Shown one piece after another: positions 23,519-31,562 of a stretch of 64,000 nt of DNA. The position numbers and the translations under genes were made by a program. The notes under the pieces are model-generated. The model was given only the letters and a program-made list of their open reading frames with translations. It made no database searches and was not told where the DNA came from. The stretch is from assembly GCF_900199205.1 (NCBI RefSeq), contig NZ_OBMJ01000001.1, forward strand, positions 3,351,001 to 3,415,000, given 5' to 3'. The first letter of the stretch is position 1. Each line of letters begins with the position of its first letter. Source of the DNA: Streptomyces sp. 1331.2. Lineage in GTDB: Bacteria; Actinomycetota; Actinomycetes; Streptomycetales; Streptomycetaceae.

Positions 23519-23552
23519 GCCCGAGGCCTGATCCCGGGCTCAGGCCTCGGGC
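23519..23552. terminator. second hairpin between convergent genes
   Basis: GCCCGAGGCCTGA (23519-23531) pairs perfectly over 13 bp with TCAGGCCTCGGGC (23540-23552). It lies just before the stop of the minus-strand gene, so it can serve both directions. Confidence 0.75.
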
Positions 23553-23559
23553 CCCGGCC

Positions 23560-24369
23560 TCAGCCCGCGAAGAGCCCGTTGAGCTCCGGGTAGGTCAGCC
23601 CGCCGTCGAGGGCGGCGTACGTGCCGCTCCCGTACACCTCCTCGGCGGCCCGGCGGACGGCCGCGTAGGCCACCTTGGCCAGGCCCGGGCCGAGGCTGAT
23701 CCGGCCGACGCCCAGCTTCGCCAGCTCGGCGACCGACGGGGAGCCGGGCCCGGCCAGCACGTTCAGCGGCACCGGGACGGCCGCGACCAGCGCGGCGATG
23801 GTCTCCGGGTCCGCGACGCCGGGAACGAACACACCGTCCGCGCCCGCCTCGACGTACGCCCGCAGCCGGCGGACCGCCTCGTCCAGCCGCTCCTCCGGGG
23901 CGCCGAGCCCGTACAGGAACACGTCGGTACGCCCGTTGACGAACAGTGGGACGCCGGCCGCGTCCGCCGCCGCCCGGGCCGCCGCGATCCGCTCGGCGGC
24001 CTCCGCCACCGGGCGGCCCTCGTCCTCCAGGTTCACCCCGACCGCGCCGGTGGCGAGCAGCGCGGCGACCGTCTCGCCGACGCCGGCTGCGGTGTCCGCG
24101 TAGCCGTGCTCCAGGTCCGCGGTGACCGGCAGGTCGACGGCGCGGACCACCTCGGCGGTCCGGGCCAGCACCTGCTCGCGGTCGGCGCCGCCGCCGTCCG
24201 GGCTGCCGAGCGACCAGCAGACGCTCGCGCTGGCCGTGGCCACCGCCCGCGCCCCGGCGACGGCCACCAGCCGGGCGGAGGCCGCGTCCCACACGTTGGC
24301 CAGCACCAGCGGATCGCCCGCGCGGTGCAGTTCCCGGAGCAGCCGGGCCTTCTCCTGCTGCGTCGTCAT
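23560..24369 (-). CDS. isocitrate lyase/PEP mutase-family enzyme
   Basis: A 269-residue TIM-barrel enzyme of the isocitrate lyase/phosphoenolpyruvate mutase superfamily. Signatures are LVLANVWDAASARL near residue 20, VTADLEHGYAD near 82 (metal-binding Asp region), GVNLEDEGRP near 108, NGRTDVFL near 145, and LNVLAGPGSPS near 200. The short loop after the barrel lacks the catalytic Cys motif KKCGH of true isocitrate lyases, so a carboxyphosphonoenolpyruvate or oxaloacetate hydrolase-like role is more likely. It starts 11 bp after an AhpD-like gene with GAGG between, so the two form an operon. Confidence 0.85.
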   Translation of the reverse strand: MTTQQEKARLLRELHRAGDPLVLANVWDAASARLVAVAGARAVATASASVCWSLGSPDGGGADREQVLARTAEVVRAVDLPVTADLEHGYADTAAGVGETVAALLATGAVGVNLEDEGRPVAEAAERIAAARAAADAAGVPLFVNGRTDVFLYGLGAPEERLDEAVRRLRAYVEAGADGVFVPGVADPETIAALVAAVPVPLNVLAGPGSPSVAELAKLGVGRISLGPGLAKVAYAAVRRAAEEVYGSGTYAALDGGLTYPELNGLFAG

Positions 24370-24380
24370 GTCTGCGATCC

Positions 24381-24893
24381 TCACTTCGCGGCCGGCGACA
24401 TGCGGGTGCTCACGCCGATCCGGTTCCAGGCGTTGATGGTGGCGGTCAGCGCGACCAGCTGGGCCAGCTCCGTCTCGTCGAACTGCTCGGCGGCCTCCGC
24501 CCACACCGCGTCCGGCACGTGGCCCTGGGTCAGCAGGGTGACCGACTCGGTGAGGGCCAGCGCGGCGCGCTCCCGGGCGGTGAACCACGGGGTCTCGCGC
24601 CAGGCCGGGAGGGAGAGCAGGCGGTGCTCCCGCTCGCCCAGCTCGCGGGCGTCGGTGGAGTGCTTGTCGATGCAGTAGGCGCAGCCGTTGATCACCGACG
24701 CGTGCAACTTGACCAGCTCGACGATCACCGGGTCGAGGCCCGTCCGGGCGGCCTCGTCCACGGCCACCATGGCCCGGTAGAAGGCGGGGGCCAGCTTCCC
24801 CAGCGGGAGGCGCAGGGCGGGGGCCGGCACATGGGCGTGGGGGTGGGCTCCCGTCCCGTCCGTCGTCGTCACGGTCTCGTTCGTCGTCGTCAT
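24381..24893 (-). CDS. carboxymuconolactone decarboxylase/AhpD-like protein
   Basis: A 170-residue AhpD-like peroxidase/reductase with the redox motif CAYCIDKH near residue 78. The surrounding KLHASVINGCAYC and LSLPAWRETPWFTARERAALAL segments fit the family. Later LVALTATINAWNRIGVSTR completes the helical fold. The N-terminus is Thr-rich and His-rich (TGAHPHAHVP). It is the first gene of a two-gene operon with the PEP mutase-like gene and is transcribed away from the NRDE gene at 25023. Confidence 0.88.
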   Translation of the reverse strand: MTTTNETVTTTDGTGAHPHAHVPAPALRLPLGKLAPAFYRAMVAVDEAARTGLDPVIVELVKLHASVINGCAYCIDKHSTDARELGEREHRLLSLPAWRETPWFTARERAALALTESVTLLTQGHVPDAVWAEAAEQFDETELAQLVALTATINAWNRIGVSTRMSPAAK

Positions 24894-25022
24894 GGCAGCC
24901 AGCCTAGGCAGCCGGTGGACCAGGGGTCTGGTGCATTCGGCACCCGGTTCCTTGGGCCACTTCCGGTGCACGAACAGCCGTGCGAGGATCGCAGGCAGGA
25001 CGAGGTCAGGGGGAACAGGCTC

Positions 25023-25802
25023 GTGTGCACGGCATTCGTCAGCATCGAACCCGCAGCGGCGGTACCGGTGCTGCTGCTCTCCGTCCGGGACGAGTACCTG
25101 GGGCGCGCCTGGCTGCCGCCGGGCCGCCACTGGCCGGACCGGCCCGGACTGCTCGGCGGGCTCGACCTCGCGGCCGGCGGCACCTGGCTGGCCGTCGACC
25201 CCGCCCGGCGCACCGCCGCCTGCCTGCTCAACGGCTTCGGCCCGGCCGCCCCCGCCGACACCCGCCGCACCCGCGGCCGCCTTCCGCTCACCGCCGTCAC
25301 CGAGGGCGGCACCGGCCACCTCGACCTCACCCCGTACGACCCCTTCCACCTCCTGCTGGCCCGGCCGGACGGCGTCGCCGTCACCAGCTGGGACGGCGTG
25401 CGGGCGGAACGGCGCGAACTGCCCGCCGGGCTCAGCGTGGTGCTCAACGACGGGCTGGAGGGCCGGGCCGCCAACCGGGCCGATTCCGAGCGGATCAGCG
25501 CCCTGATGGCCTCGCGCGCCGACCACTTCCGGGCCCGCTTCGCCGCCGCACCCCGGCCTGAGCCGACCGGCGACGGGCCGGCCGAGCGGGCCTGGGGCGC
25601 CTGGCTGCCGATCGTCACCGGCGACGGGCTGGCGCTGGACGAGGACGCCGCGCTGGTCCAGCGGCGGGACTTCGGCAACGGGCGGATCTGGGGCTCCTCC
25701 TCGATCTCGCTGCTCGCGCTCGGGCCGGACGGGCTGCGCTACGACTTCGCGGCGGCGCCGGTGGGCGCGGACGGGGTGGGCTGGCGGCGGGTGGCGGACT
25801 GA
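25023..25802 (+). CDS. TANGO2/NRDE-family protein
   Basis: A 259-residue protein of the TANGO2 (transport and Golgi organisation 2) or NRDE family. It begins (M)CTAFVSI with Cys at position 2, as in Ntn-like relatives. It then shows LLSVRDEYLGRAWLPPG near residue 22 and GGLDLAAGGTWLAVDPARRTAACLLN in the region about 45-70, the usual NRDE order with D-E in place of N-R-D-E. LPAGLSVVLNDGLEG lies near 135. The GTG start has AGGGGGA upstream. Its biochemical activity is not established; heme trafficking and lipid metabolism have been proposed for TANGO2 proteins. Confidence 0.75.
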   Translation: MCTAFVSIEPAAAVPVLLLSVRDEYLGRAWLPPGRHWPDRPGLLGGLDLAAGGTWLAVDPARRTAACLLNGFGPAAPADTRRTRGRLPLTAVTEGGTGHLDLTPYDPFHLLLARPDGVAVTSWDGVRAERRELPAGLSVVLNDGLEGRAANRADSERISALMASRADHFRARFAAAPRPEPTGDGPAERAWGAWLPIVTGDGLALDEDAALVQRRDFGNGRIWGSSSISLLALGPDGLRYDFAAAPVGADGVGWRRVAD

Positions 25803-25963
25803 CCCCAGCGGGGGCGTCGGTCGCACAGCCGGGCCCCGGTGTCCCGCAGGCGTACGGTCGGTGAACTTCTGACAGCGGGCCTGCCGAACGTCTACATGCC
25901 CGTAGTAGCTTCGCGGAGGCCCCCGGAATCGGCCGGCCGCCGACCCCCGAGCGAAGGTGCGCG

Positions 25964-26881
25964 ATGTCCACCCTGACCTACCCGGAAGCGATAGGCGTCG
26001 GCCTGCTGCAGGGTGTGACGGAACTCTTCCCGGTCTCCAGCCTCGGCCACAGCATCCTGCTGCCCGCCCTGATCGGCGGGAAGATCCAGCACGACCTGGA
26101 CATGACCGCCGAGGGCTCCTCCTACCTCGCCGCGCTGGTCGCCCTGCACCTGGCCACCGCGCTCGCGCTGGTCGTGTACTTCTGGCAGGACTGGGTGCGC
26201 GTCATCGGGGGCCTGTTCAGCTCGATCCGCCACCGCCGGGTGGAGAGCCGCAACGAGAAGCTCGCCTGGCTGCTCATCCTCTCCACCATCCCGGTCGGGG
26301 TGGCCGGGCTCGTCCTGGAGAAGGCGCTGCGCAACGCCCTCGGCAAGCCCGTCCCCGCCGCCGTCTTCCTCGCCCTCAACGGGCTGGTGCTGCTCGGCGC
26401 CGAACGGCTCAAGCGCGGCGGCACCGGCCGCCGCCGGGCCGGGCACGCCGCCCCCGTCGACGAGCCCGGCACGGACCCGGCGGTCGCCTCCGACCACCGG
26501 CTGACCAGGCTCGGCTACGGGCAGGGCGCCTGGATCGGCGCCGCGCAGATCCTCGCGCTGTTCCCCGGCATCAGCCGCTCCGGCGTCACCATGAGCGCCG
26601 GCATCCTGCGCGGACTGCACCACGAGGACGCCGCCCGGTTCTCCTTCCTGCTCGCCACCCCGGTCATCCTGGCCGCCTCGGTGCTGAAGGTCCCCGAGCT
26701 GTTCAAGCCGGAGAACTCCGCCGTGCTCGGCCCGGTCGTCGCGGGCAGCGTCGCCGCCTTCGCCGCCGGGTACGTCTCGGTGCGCTTCCTCACCAAGTAC
26801 TTCGAGACCCGCAGCCTGACGCCGTTCGCGGTCTACTGCTTCCTGGCCGGCCTCGGCAGCGCGGTCTACCTGTCGGTCTGA
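25964..26881 (+). CDS. uppP: undecaprenyl-diphosphate phosphatase
   Basis: Dephosphorylates undecaprenyl pyrophosphate to regenerate the lipid carrier for peptidoglycan synthesis, and gives bacitracin resistance. The 305-residue polytopic membrane protein has the N-terminal motif QGVTELFPVSSLGH (catalytic Glu and Ser region) near residue 15 and the second motif PGISRSG near residue 205, followed by conserved RFSFLLATPVI. A basic cytoplasmic loop (residues 150-180) is typical. GAAGGTG precedes the ATG. Its 3' end overlaps the convergent hydrolase gene by 16 bp. Confidence 0.95.
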   Translation: MSTLTYPEAIGVGLLQGVTELFPVSSLGHSILLPALIGGKIQHDLDMTAEGSSYLAALVALHLATALALVVYFWQDWVRVIGGLFSSIRHRRVESRNEKLAWLLILSTIPVGVAGLVLEKALRNALGKPVPAAVFLALNGLVLLGAERLKRGGTGRRRAGHAAPVDEPGTDPAVASDHRLTRLGYGQGAWIGAAQILALFPGISRSGVTMSAGILRGLHHEDAARFSFLLATPVILAASVLKVPELFKPENSAVLGPVVAGSVAAFAAGYVSVRFLTKYFETRSLTPFAVYCFLAGLGSAVYLSV

Positions 26882-27576
26882 GCCTTTCGAGCCGACTCCA
26901 GCAGGATCCGCGCCAGTTCGGCCGGCTGGGAGAACATCGGCCAGTGCCCGGTGTTCAGCTCCACCAGCTGCCAGTGGCCCGCCGCGGCCAGAGCGGCGAC
27001 CCCCGGCGGCGGCTCCGGCCAGTCCAGCAGGCACTTCACGTACACCGCCGGAAGGGCGCTCAACGGGCCCGCGGACACGGCCGGTTCGGTCAGCGAGGGG
27101 CCCGGGTGCGGGGTGGCGCCGGCGGTGATCCGGGCGATCTGCCCGGCCGTCAGCCCCTGACCGGCGAACTCGGCGGGCGGCAGCGGCGGCCACCAGCCCC
27201 CGTGGGCGGCGAGCTCCGCCCGCAGCGCGGCCGGCTCCGGCATCTGGTCGGCGAAGGACTGCCCCGCCACCGGCACGTTGGCGTCCACCAGGACCAGCCG
27301 GGCCAGCCGGTCGCCGATCCGCTCGGCGGCCTGGCCCACCGGGATGCCCGAGTAGCTGTGCCCGACCAGCACCACCTCCCGCAGGCCGAGCCGCTCCACC
27401 TCGGCCACGATGTCCGCCACGTGCACCTGCTGCCCGGCGGGCGCGCCCCGCTTCTCCGCGAGCCCGGAGAGCGTCAACGGGTGCACCCCGTGCCCGGCCG
27501 CGCGCAGCTGCGGCACGACCTCGCTCCACGCCCAGGAACCGAGCCACGCGCCCGCCACGAGTACGAAGTTCGCCAT
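26866..27576 (-). CDS. alpha/beta hydrolase (esterase-like)
   Basis: A 236-residue alpha/beta-hydrolase of the methyl esterase/hydroxynitrile-lyase-like group. It begins ANFVLVAGAWLGSWAW (oxyanion loop), has the nucleophile elbow VGHSYSG near residue 80, and VLVDANVP near 105. The catalytic His is in NTGHWPMFSQP near 212. It lacks a long cap domain. The acid residue is not certain. It converges on uppP with a 16-bp overlap. Its substrate is unknown. Confidence 0.82.
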   Translation of the reverse strand: MANFVLVAGAWLGSWAWSEVVPQLRAAGHGVHPLTLSGLAEKRGAPAGQQVHVADIVAEVERLGLREVVLVGHSYSGIPVGQAAERIGDRLARLVLVDANVPVAGQSFADQMPEPAALRAELAAHGGWWPPLPPAEFAGQGLTAGQIARITAGATPHPGPSLTEPAVSAGPLSALPAVYVKCLLDWPEPPPGVAALAAAGHWQLVELNTGHWPMFSQPAELARILLESARKAQTDR

Positions 27577-27644
27577 GCGGGGCACGGTAGCGCGAGGGTC
27601 CGACAACGCACCCGACGGGCTGGTTCTCCACGGGCCCGGCCGCG

Positions 27645-27685
27645 CCCGGGAGTCCGTCCGGCGAGCGGCCGGACGGACTCCCGGG
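27645..27685. terminator. strong hairpin after the sigma factor gene
   Basis: A perfect 18-bp stem (27645-27662 with 27668-27685) around a 5-nt loop GAGCG, 38 nt past the sigma gene's stop on the minus strand. No U-tract is present. Confidence 0.8.
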
Positions 27686-27722
27686 GCACGGCGGGCACCC
27701 GGCGGGCAGCACCGGCGGGCGG

Positions 27723-28607
27723 TCAGGGGTTGAGCCCCAGGGCGGCCAGCCGGACCGGGTCGGTGAGGATGTCCAGCGCGGTGATCCGGCCGTCGTGGAT
27801 GGTGAACGACATGACCGACAGCGGACGCCCCTCGGCGAAGGACACCACCCCGGGCGAGCCGTTGACCAGCACCAGGCGTCCGTCGGCGGCGAACGTGGCG
27901 AACGTGATCGCGTTCGTGGCCACCTCGGCCGCGCCGCGGCGCAGCGCGCTCGGCACCAGCGTGCCGCCGTCGGAGCGGGCCACCACCTCCGGGTCCAGCA
28001 CCGTCAGCAGGGCGTCGAAGTCCCCGCCCCGGGCCGCGGACAGGAACGCCTCCACCACCTCGCGCTTGCGGGCGTTGTCGGCGTCCGCGGCCGGGGTCGC
28101 ACCCTGGACCCGGCGGCGGGCCCGGCTGGCCAACTGCCGGGTGGAGGCGGAGGTGCGGCCCAGCACCTCCGCGATCCCGTCGAAGGGCACCTCGAACATG
28201 TCGTGCAGCACGAAGGCCACCCGCTCCGCCGGGGAGAGCGTCTCCAGGATCACCATCAGCGCGATCCCGACCGAGTCGGCGACCAGGATCTCGTGCACCG
28301 GGTCCAGCGCCGCCAGCCCGCTCACCACCGGGTCCGGCAGCCGCACCTGGCCGTCCTGCTCGGGCAGCGGCTCCTCCCGGCGGGACGTACGGGAGCGCAA
28401 CTGGTCCAGGCAGACCCGGCCGACGACCGTGGTGAGCCAGGCCCCGAGGTTGCGCACCTCGCCCACGTCGCTGCGGCTCAGCTTCAGCCAGGCCTCCTGG
28501 ACGGCGTCCTCGGCCTCGGCGATCGACCCGAGCATCCGGTAGGCCACCGCACGCAGTTGGGGGCGTTCCGCCTCGAAGCGCTCGGCCAGAAGATTCTCTC
28601 CGGTCAC
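27723..28607 (-). CDS. ECF41-type sigma factor with SnoaL-like domain
   Basis: A 294-residue ECF sigma factor. Region 2 (AVAYRMLGSIAEAEDAVQEA, residues about 20-39) recognises the -10 and melts DNA; region 4 (LSPAERVAFVLHDMFEVPF to STRQLASRARRRV, residues 120-165) recognises the -35. The extra C-terminal part of about 110 residues (DFDALLTVLDPEVVARSDG...) is a SnoaL-like domain, which in the ECF41 group replaces an anti-sigma factor and controls activity. No anti-sigma gene is present. The divergent neighbour is a carboxymuconolactone decarboxylase, the standard ECF41 partner, with a matching promoter. Confidence 0.92.
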   Translation of the reverse strand: MTGENLLAERFEAERPQLRAVAYRMLGSIAEAEDAVQEAWLKLSRSDVGEVRNLGAWLTTVVGRVCLDQLRSRTSRREEPLPEQDGQVRLPDPVVSGLAALDPVHEILVADSVGIALMVILETLSPAERVAFVLHDMFEVPFDGIAEVLGRTSASTRQLASRARRRVQGATPAADADNARKREVVEAFLSAARGGDFDALLTVLDPEVVARSDGGTLVPSALRRGAAEVATNAITFATFAADGRLVLVNGSPGVVSFAEGRPLSVMSFTIHDGRITALDILTDPVRLAALGLNP

Positions 28608-28608
28608 C

Positions 28609-28635
28609 TGTCACATCCTCGCGTCGCGATCCGTC
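28609..28635 (+). promoter_or_regulatory. ECF41-type promoter
   Basis: TGTCACA (28609-28615), exactly 16 bp, then CGTC (28632-28635). This is the consensus described for ECF41 sigma factors. It points toward the decarboxylase gene at 28676, so the divergent sigma factor probably drives it. Confidence 0.85.
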
Positions 28636-28675
28636 GGTTGGGTGAGGGACGCTAACCGACGAAGAGGAGCCCGCG

Positions 28676-29149
28676 ATGACCACCGCCCACACTACTGCCC
28701 GCATGAAGAACCCCGCCACGGTCCTGCCGGAGGCGACCAAGGGCATCCAGGCCATCTACCAGGCCGTCCACCGGGGCGGCGTCGCCCCGCAGCTCCTGGA
28801 GCTGGTCCACCTGCGGGTCAGCCAGATCAACGGCTGCAGCGCCTGCGTGTTCGCCGGCGTGAACGGAGCCAAGCGGCACGGCGAGACCGACGAACGGCTG
28901 CACGCGGTGGCCGCCTGGCGGGAGGCGCCGTTCTTCACCGAGGAGGAGCGCGCCGCCCTCGAACTGGCCGAGGCCGCCACCCGGATCGCCGACCGCTCCG
29001 GCAAGGCCGTCCCCGACCCGGTCTGGGACGCCGCCACCGACCACTTCACCGAGGAACAGCTCTCCGCGATCATCCTGATGATCGGACTCACCAACCTCTT
29101 CAACCGCATCAACACCACCATCGAGGAGCCCGCCGGCACCACCTGGTGA
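28676..29149 (+). CDS. carboxymuconolactone decarboxylase/AhpD-like protein (ECF41 target)
   Basis: A 157-residue AhpD-like helical protein with the redox pair CSACVFAG near residue 56, preceded by LVHLRVSQINGC. It continues AAWREAPFFTEEERAALELAEA and LSAIILMIGLTNLFNRIN, typical of the family. GAAGAGGAG lies 7-15 nt before the ATG. As an ECF41-associated COE gene (carboxymuconolactone decarboxylase, oxidoreductase or epimerase) it is expected to be the direct output of the sigma factor. It resembles, but is distinct from, the AhpD-like gene at 24381. Confidence 0.9.
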   Translation: MTTAHTTARMKNPATVLPEATKGIQAIYQAVHRGGVAPQLLELVHLRVSQINGCSACVFAGVNGAKRHGETDERLHAVAAWREAPFFTEEERAALELAEAATRIADRSGKAVPDPVWDAATDHFTEEQLSAIILMIGLTNLFNRINTTIEEPAGTTW

Positions 29150-29187
29150 CGCCCCGGCCGGCCCCCGCACGCGCGAGAATGGGGCAC

Positions 29188-30620
29188 GTGACCAGCTCCT
29201 GGACCGCCTTCGGCGGCGACCTGCACCTGGACCTCACCGAACGGCGCGCCGCCGGCGCCGGACTGCGGGCCGCCCTGGAGGACGCCCTGCGCGAAGCCGT
29301 CCAGGACGGACGGCTCGCGCCCGGCACCCGGCTGCCCTCCTCCCGCGCCCTCGGCGAGGACCTCGGCATCGCCCGCAACACCGTGGTCGAGGCCTACGGC
29401 CAACTCACCGCCGAAGGCTGGCTCGACTCCCGCCAGGGCTCCGGCACCACCGTCGGCCGACGGGCCGTACCCGAGCCGCCCGCCCCGGCCGGCGCCCCGG
29501 CGCCCGGACCACGCCCCAACGGCGCACTGCCCGGCACGACCTGACGTCCGGACGGCCGGACATCTCGCTCTTCCCCCGCACCGCCTGGCTCGCCGCCGCC
29601 CGCCGCGCCCTCGCCACCGCACCCCACGAAGCCCTCGACTACGGCAGCCCGCTCGGCCGGATCGAACTGCGGCAGGCCCTCACCCACTACCTCGCCCGGG
29701 TCCGCGGCGTCCGCACCGACCCCGACCACCTGCTCGTCTGCACCGGCGTCACCCAGGGCCTCGGCCTGCTCTGCGCCGCCCTCCGGGACCGCGGCGCCCG
29801 CACCCTCGCCGTCGAGGAGTACGGGCTGCCGCCGCAGCACGCCGTCATCCGCGCCGCCGGACTCACCACCACCCCGCTGCCGCTCGACGAGGACGGCGCC
29901 CTCCTCGACCGGCTCGACGCCCGCCCCGGCGCCGTCCTGCTCACCCCGGCCCACCAGTACCCCACCGGCGCCCCGCTCTCCGCCGACCGGCGGGCCGAGG
30001 CGGTGCGGTGGGCCCGCGACCACGACCGGTACGTCATCGAGGACGACTACGACGGCGAGTTCCGCTACGACCGGCAGCCGCTCGGCGCCATGCAGGCCCT
30101 CGACCCCGAGCGGGTCGTCTACGCCGGGACCGCCGCCAAGAGCCTCGCCCCCGGCCTGAGACTGGCCTGGCTCGCCCTGCCGGACGCCCTGCTCGAACCG
30201 GTGGCCCGGCTGAAGGTGCTCGCCGACACCATGTCCCCGGTCCTGGACCAGCTGACCCTGGCCGAGCTGATCACCTCCGGGACGTACGACCGCCACGTGC
30301 GGCGCTGCCGCCTGCACTACCGGCGCCGCCGCGACCAGCTGATCGCCGCCCTCGCCGAACACGCCCCGCAGGTCCGGGTCACCGGCATCGCGGCCGGCCT
30401 GCACGCCCTCCTCCGACTGCCGCCCGGCTCCACCCCCGAACCCGAACTCCTCGCCCGCGCCCAGGCCGCCGGGCTCTCCCTCAACGGCCTGGCCTGGCAC
30501 CTCGCCGCCCCGGGCAGCACCGACGCCCCGCCCGCCCTCGTGATCGGCTACGCCACCCCACCCGACCACGCCTTCCCGGCGGCCCTGCAGGCCCTCTGCG
30601 AGCTGCTGCGCAGGGCGTGA
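29188..30620 (+). pseudogene. frameshifted MocR/PdxR-type regulator
   Basis: MocR regulators join an N-terminal GntR helix-turn-helix to an aminotransferase-like domain that binds PLP. Here the two parts are in different frames. The GntR part (ALREAVQDGRLAPGTRLPSSR, ARNTVVEAYGQL) ends at TGA 29542-29544. The aminotransferase part is open in the next frame from before 29520: DLTSGRPDISLFPRTAW, then IEDDYDGEFRYDR and GTAAKSLAPG with the PLP lysine, to TGA at 30618-30620. The shift equals one lost base in the Ala/Pro linker (about 29440-29535). GTG 29188 is chosen because GAGAAT lies 7 nt upstream (leaderless). It may be a real decayed gene or a sequencing error in a GC-rich linker. Confidence 0.8.
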
Positions 30621-30641
30621 GCGGCGGCGGGCGGGGGTGAA

Positions 30642-30824
30642 CTACTTGTTGCGGCTGCCGAGTTCGAAGAGGAGCATGATGAAGCCCGCGAACGCGTGGA
30701 TGCCGGCCGTGTAGATGACCAGGCGGAGGTAGACGCGCTTGTTGGCCCACTTGCCGGCGTCCATGGTCTTCGGGCCGGCGGCGGTGTCGGCGGTCGCAGC
30801 GGGGGTGGTGGTGGGATCGGCCAT
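30642..30824 (-). CDS. small single-helix membrane protein (DUF6126-like)
   Basis: A 60-residue protein with a Thr/Ala-rich N-terminus, a cytoplasmic KWANKRVYLRL stretch and one transmembrane helix (LVIYTAGIHAFAGFIMLLFEL). Such proteins are often next to XRE-cupin regulators in streptomycetes and are annotated DUF6126; the role is unknown. GGAGGAG lies 7-13 nt before the ATG. It starts 32 bp after the XRE-cupin stop codon and forms an operon with it. Confidence 0.75.
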   Translation of the reverse strand: MADPTTTPAATADTAAGPKTMDAGKWANKRVYLRLVIYTAGIHAFAGFIMLLFELGSRNK

Positions 30825-30856
30825 GGTGATCTCCTCCGAGGTGTTCTGACGATCGG

Positions 30857-31492
30857 TCAGTGGGTCGCGGCGGGGCCGCCGCCGAGGCAGAGTTCGCCGC
30901 CGGGGCTCTGCAGCAGGGTGTGGATGAAGAGCAGTTCGACGCCGTTCTCCGACTCGGCGGCGATGCAGTGCGGGGTGAGCGAGTCGTAGTGGGCGGAGTC
31001 GCCCTCGGCGAGGTGGTGGACGCGGTCGCCGAGGGTGAGGCGGAGCGCGCCCCGCAGGACGTACAGCCACTCCTCGCCCGGGTGGACCCGGACCACCGCG
31101 TCCTGCACGCCCGGCGGGACGTGGACCCGCAAGGCCTGCATGGCGCGGCCGGGGGCGCCGGCCCGGCGGTAGCCCCAGCCGCCGGCCCGCCCGGGCTCGA
31201 TGGCGCCGCCGCGGACGACCGGGTCGGGCTCCGCCATGGTCTCGCCGAGCAGCCCGGACACCGAGGTGCCGTAGGCGCGGGCGAGGCCGAGCAGGACGGG
31301 CAGCGAGGGCTGCCGGCGGCCGGTCTCCAGCCGGGACAGATACGCTGGGGAGAGTCCGACCCGTGCGGCGGCGACCTCCAGGGTGAGGCGGCTGCCGAGC
31401 CGGTGCTCGCGGAGGCGGGCGGCGAGGCCGGCGACCTCCTGGTCGTCGAACCGGTCGCCGGCGGCGGGGGTGCCGGTGGAGCTGGTGGTCAT
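30857..31492 (-). CDS. XRE-type regulator with cupin domain
   Basis: A 211-residue transcription factor. The N-terminal helix-turn-helix (LTLEVAAARVGLSPAYLSRLETGRRQPSLP, given here in part) spans residues 25-80. The C-terminal cupin barrel has HPGEEWLYVLRGALRLTLG near residue 138 and HYDSLTPHCIAA near 170, so a small ligand or metal may control DNA binding. The probable target is its own promoter, where two perfect palindromes flank the start region. ATG 31492 is chosen over an upstream ATG at 31507 because the palindrome overlaps the latter. A small membrane protein follows in the operon. Confidence 0.88.
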   Translation of the reverse strand: MTTSSTGTPAAGDRFDDQEVAGLAARLREHRLGSRLTLEVAAARVGLSPAYLSRLETGRRQPSLPVLLGLARAYGTSVSGLLGETMAEPDPVVRGGAIEPGRAGGWGYRRAGAPGRAMQALRVHVPPGVQDAVVRVHPGEEWLYVLRGALRLTLGDRVHHLAEGDSAHYDSLTPHCIAAESENGVELLFIHTLLQSPGGELCLGGGPAATH

Positions 31493-31507
31493 GTGTCCAG
31501 TGGACAC
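31493..31507. promoter_or_regulatory. palindrome at the XRE-cupin start
   Basis: GTGTCCAGTGGACAC is a perfect 7-1-7 palindrome directly next to the start codon, a likely autoregulatory operator. Confidence 0.7.
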
Positions 31508-31532
31508 CCGGCCTGCCAGGTGGGCAAGAAAA

Positions 31533-31547
31533 TTGCCTCAGAGGCAA
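31533..31547. promoter_or_regulatory. second palindrome upstream of the XRE-cupin gene
   Basis: TTGCCTCAGAGGCAA is another perfect 7-1-7 palindrome, centred 40 bp from the first. The left half could double as a -35 element (TTGCCT on the minus strand). It also lies 16 bp past the stop of the pyruvate oxidase-like gene. Confidence 0.65.
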
Positions 31548-31562
31548 GGCCCCGGAACCGGC

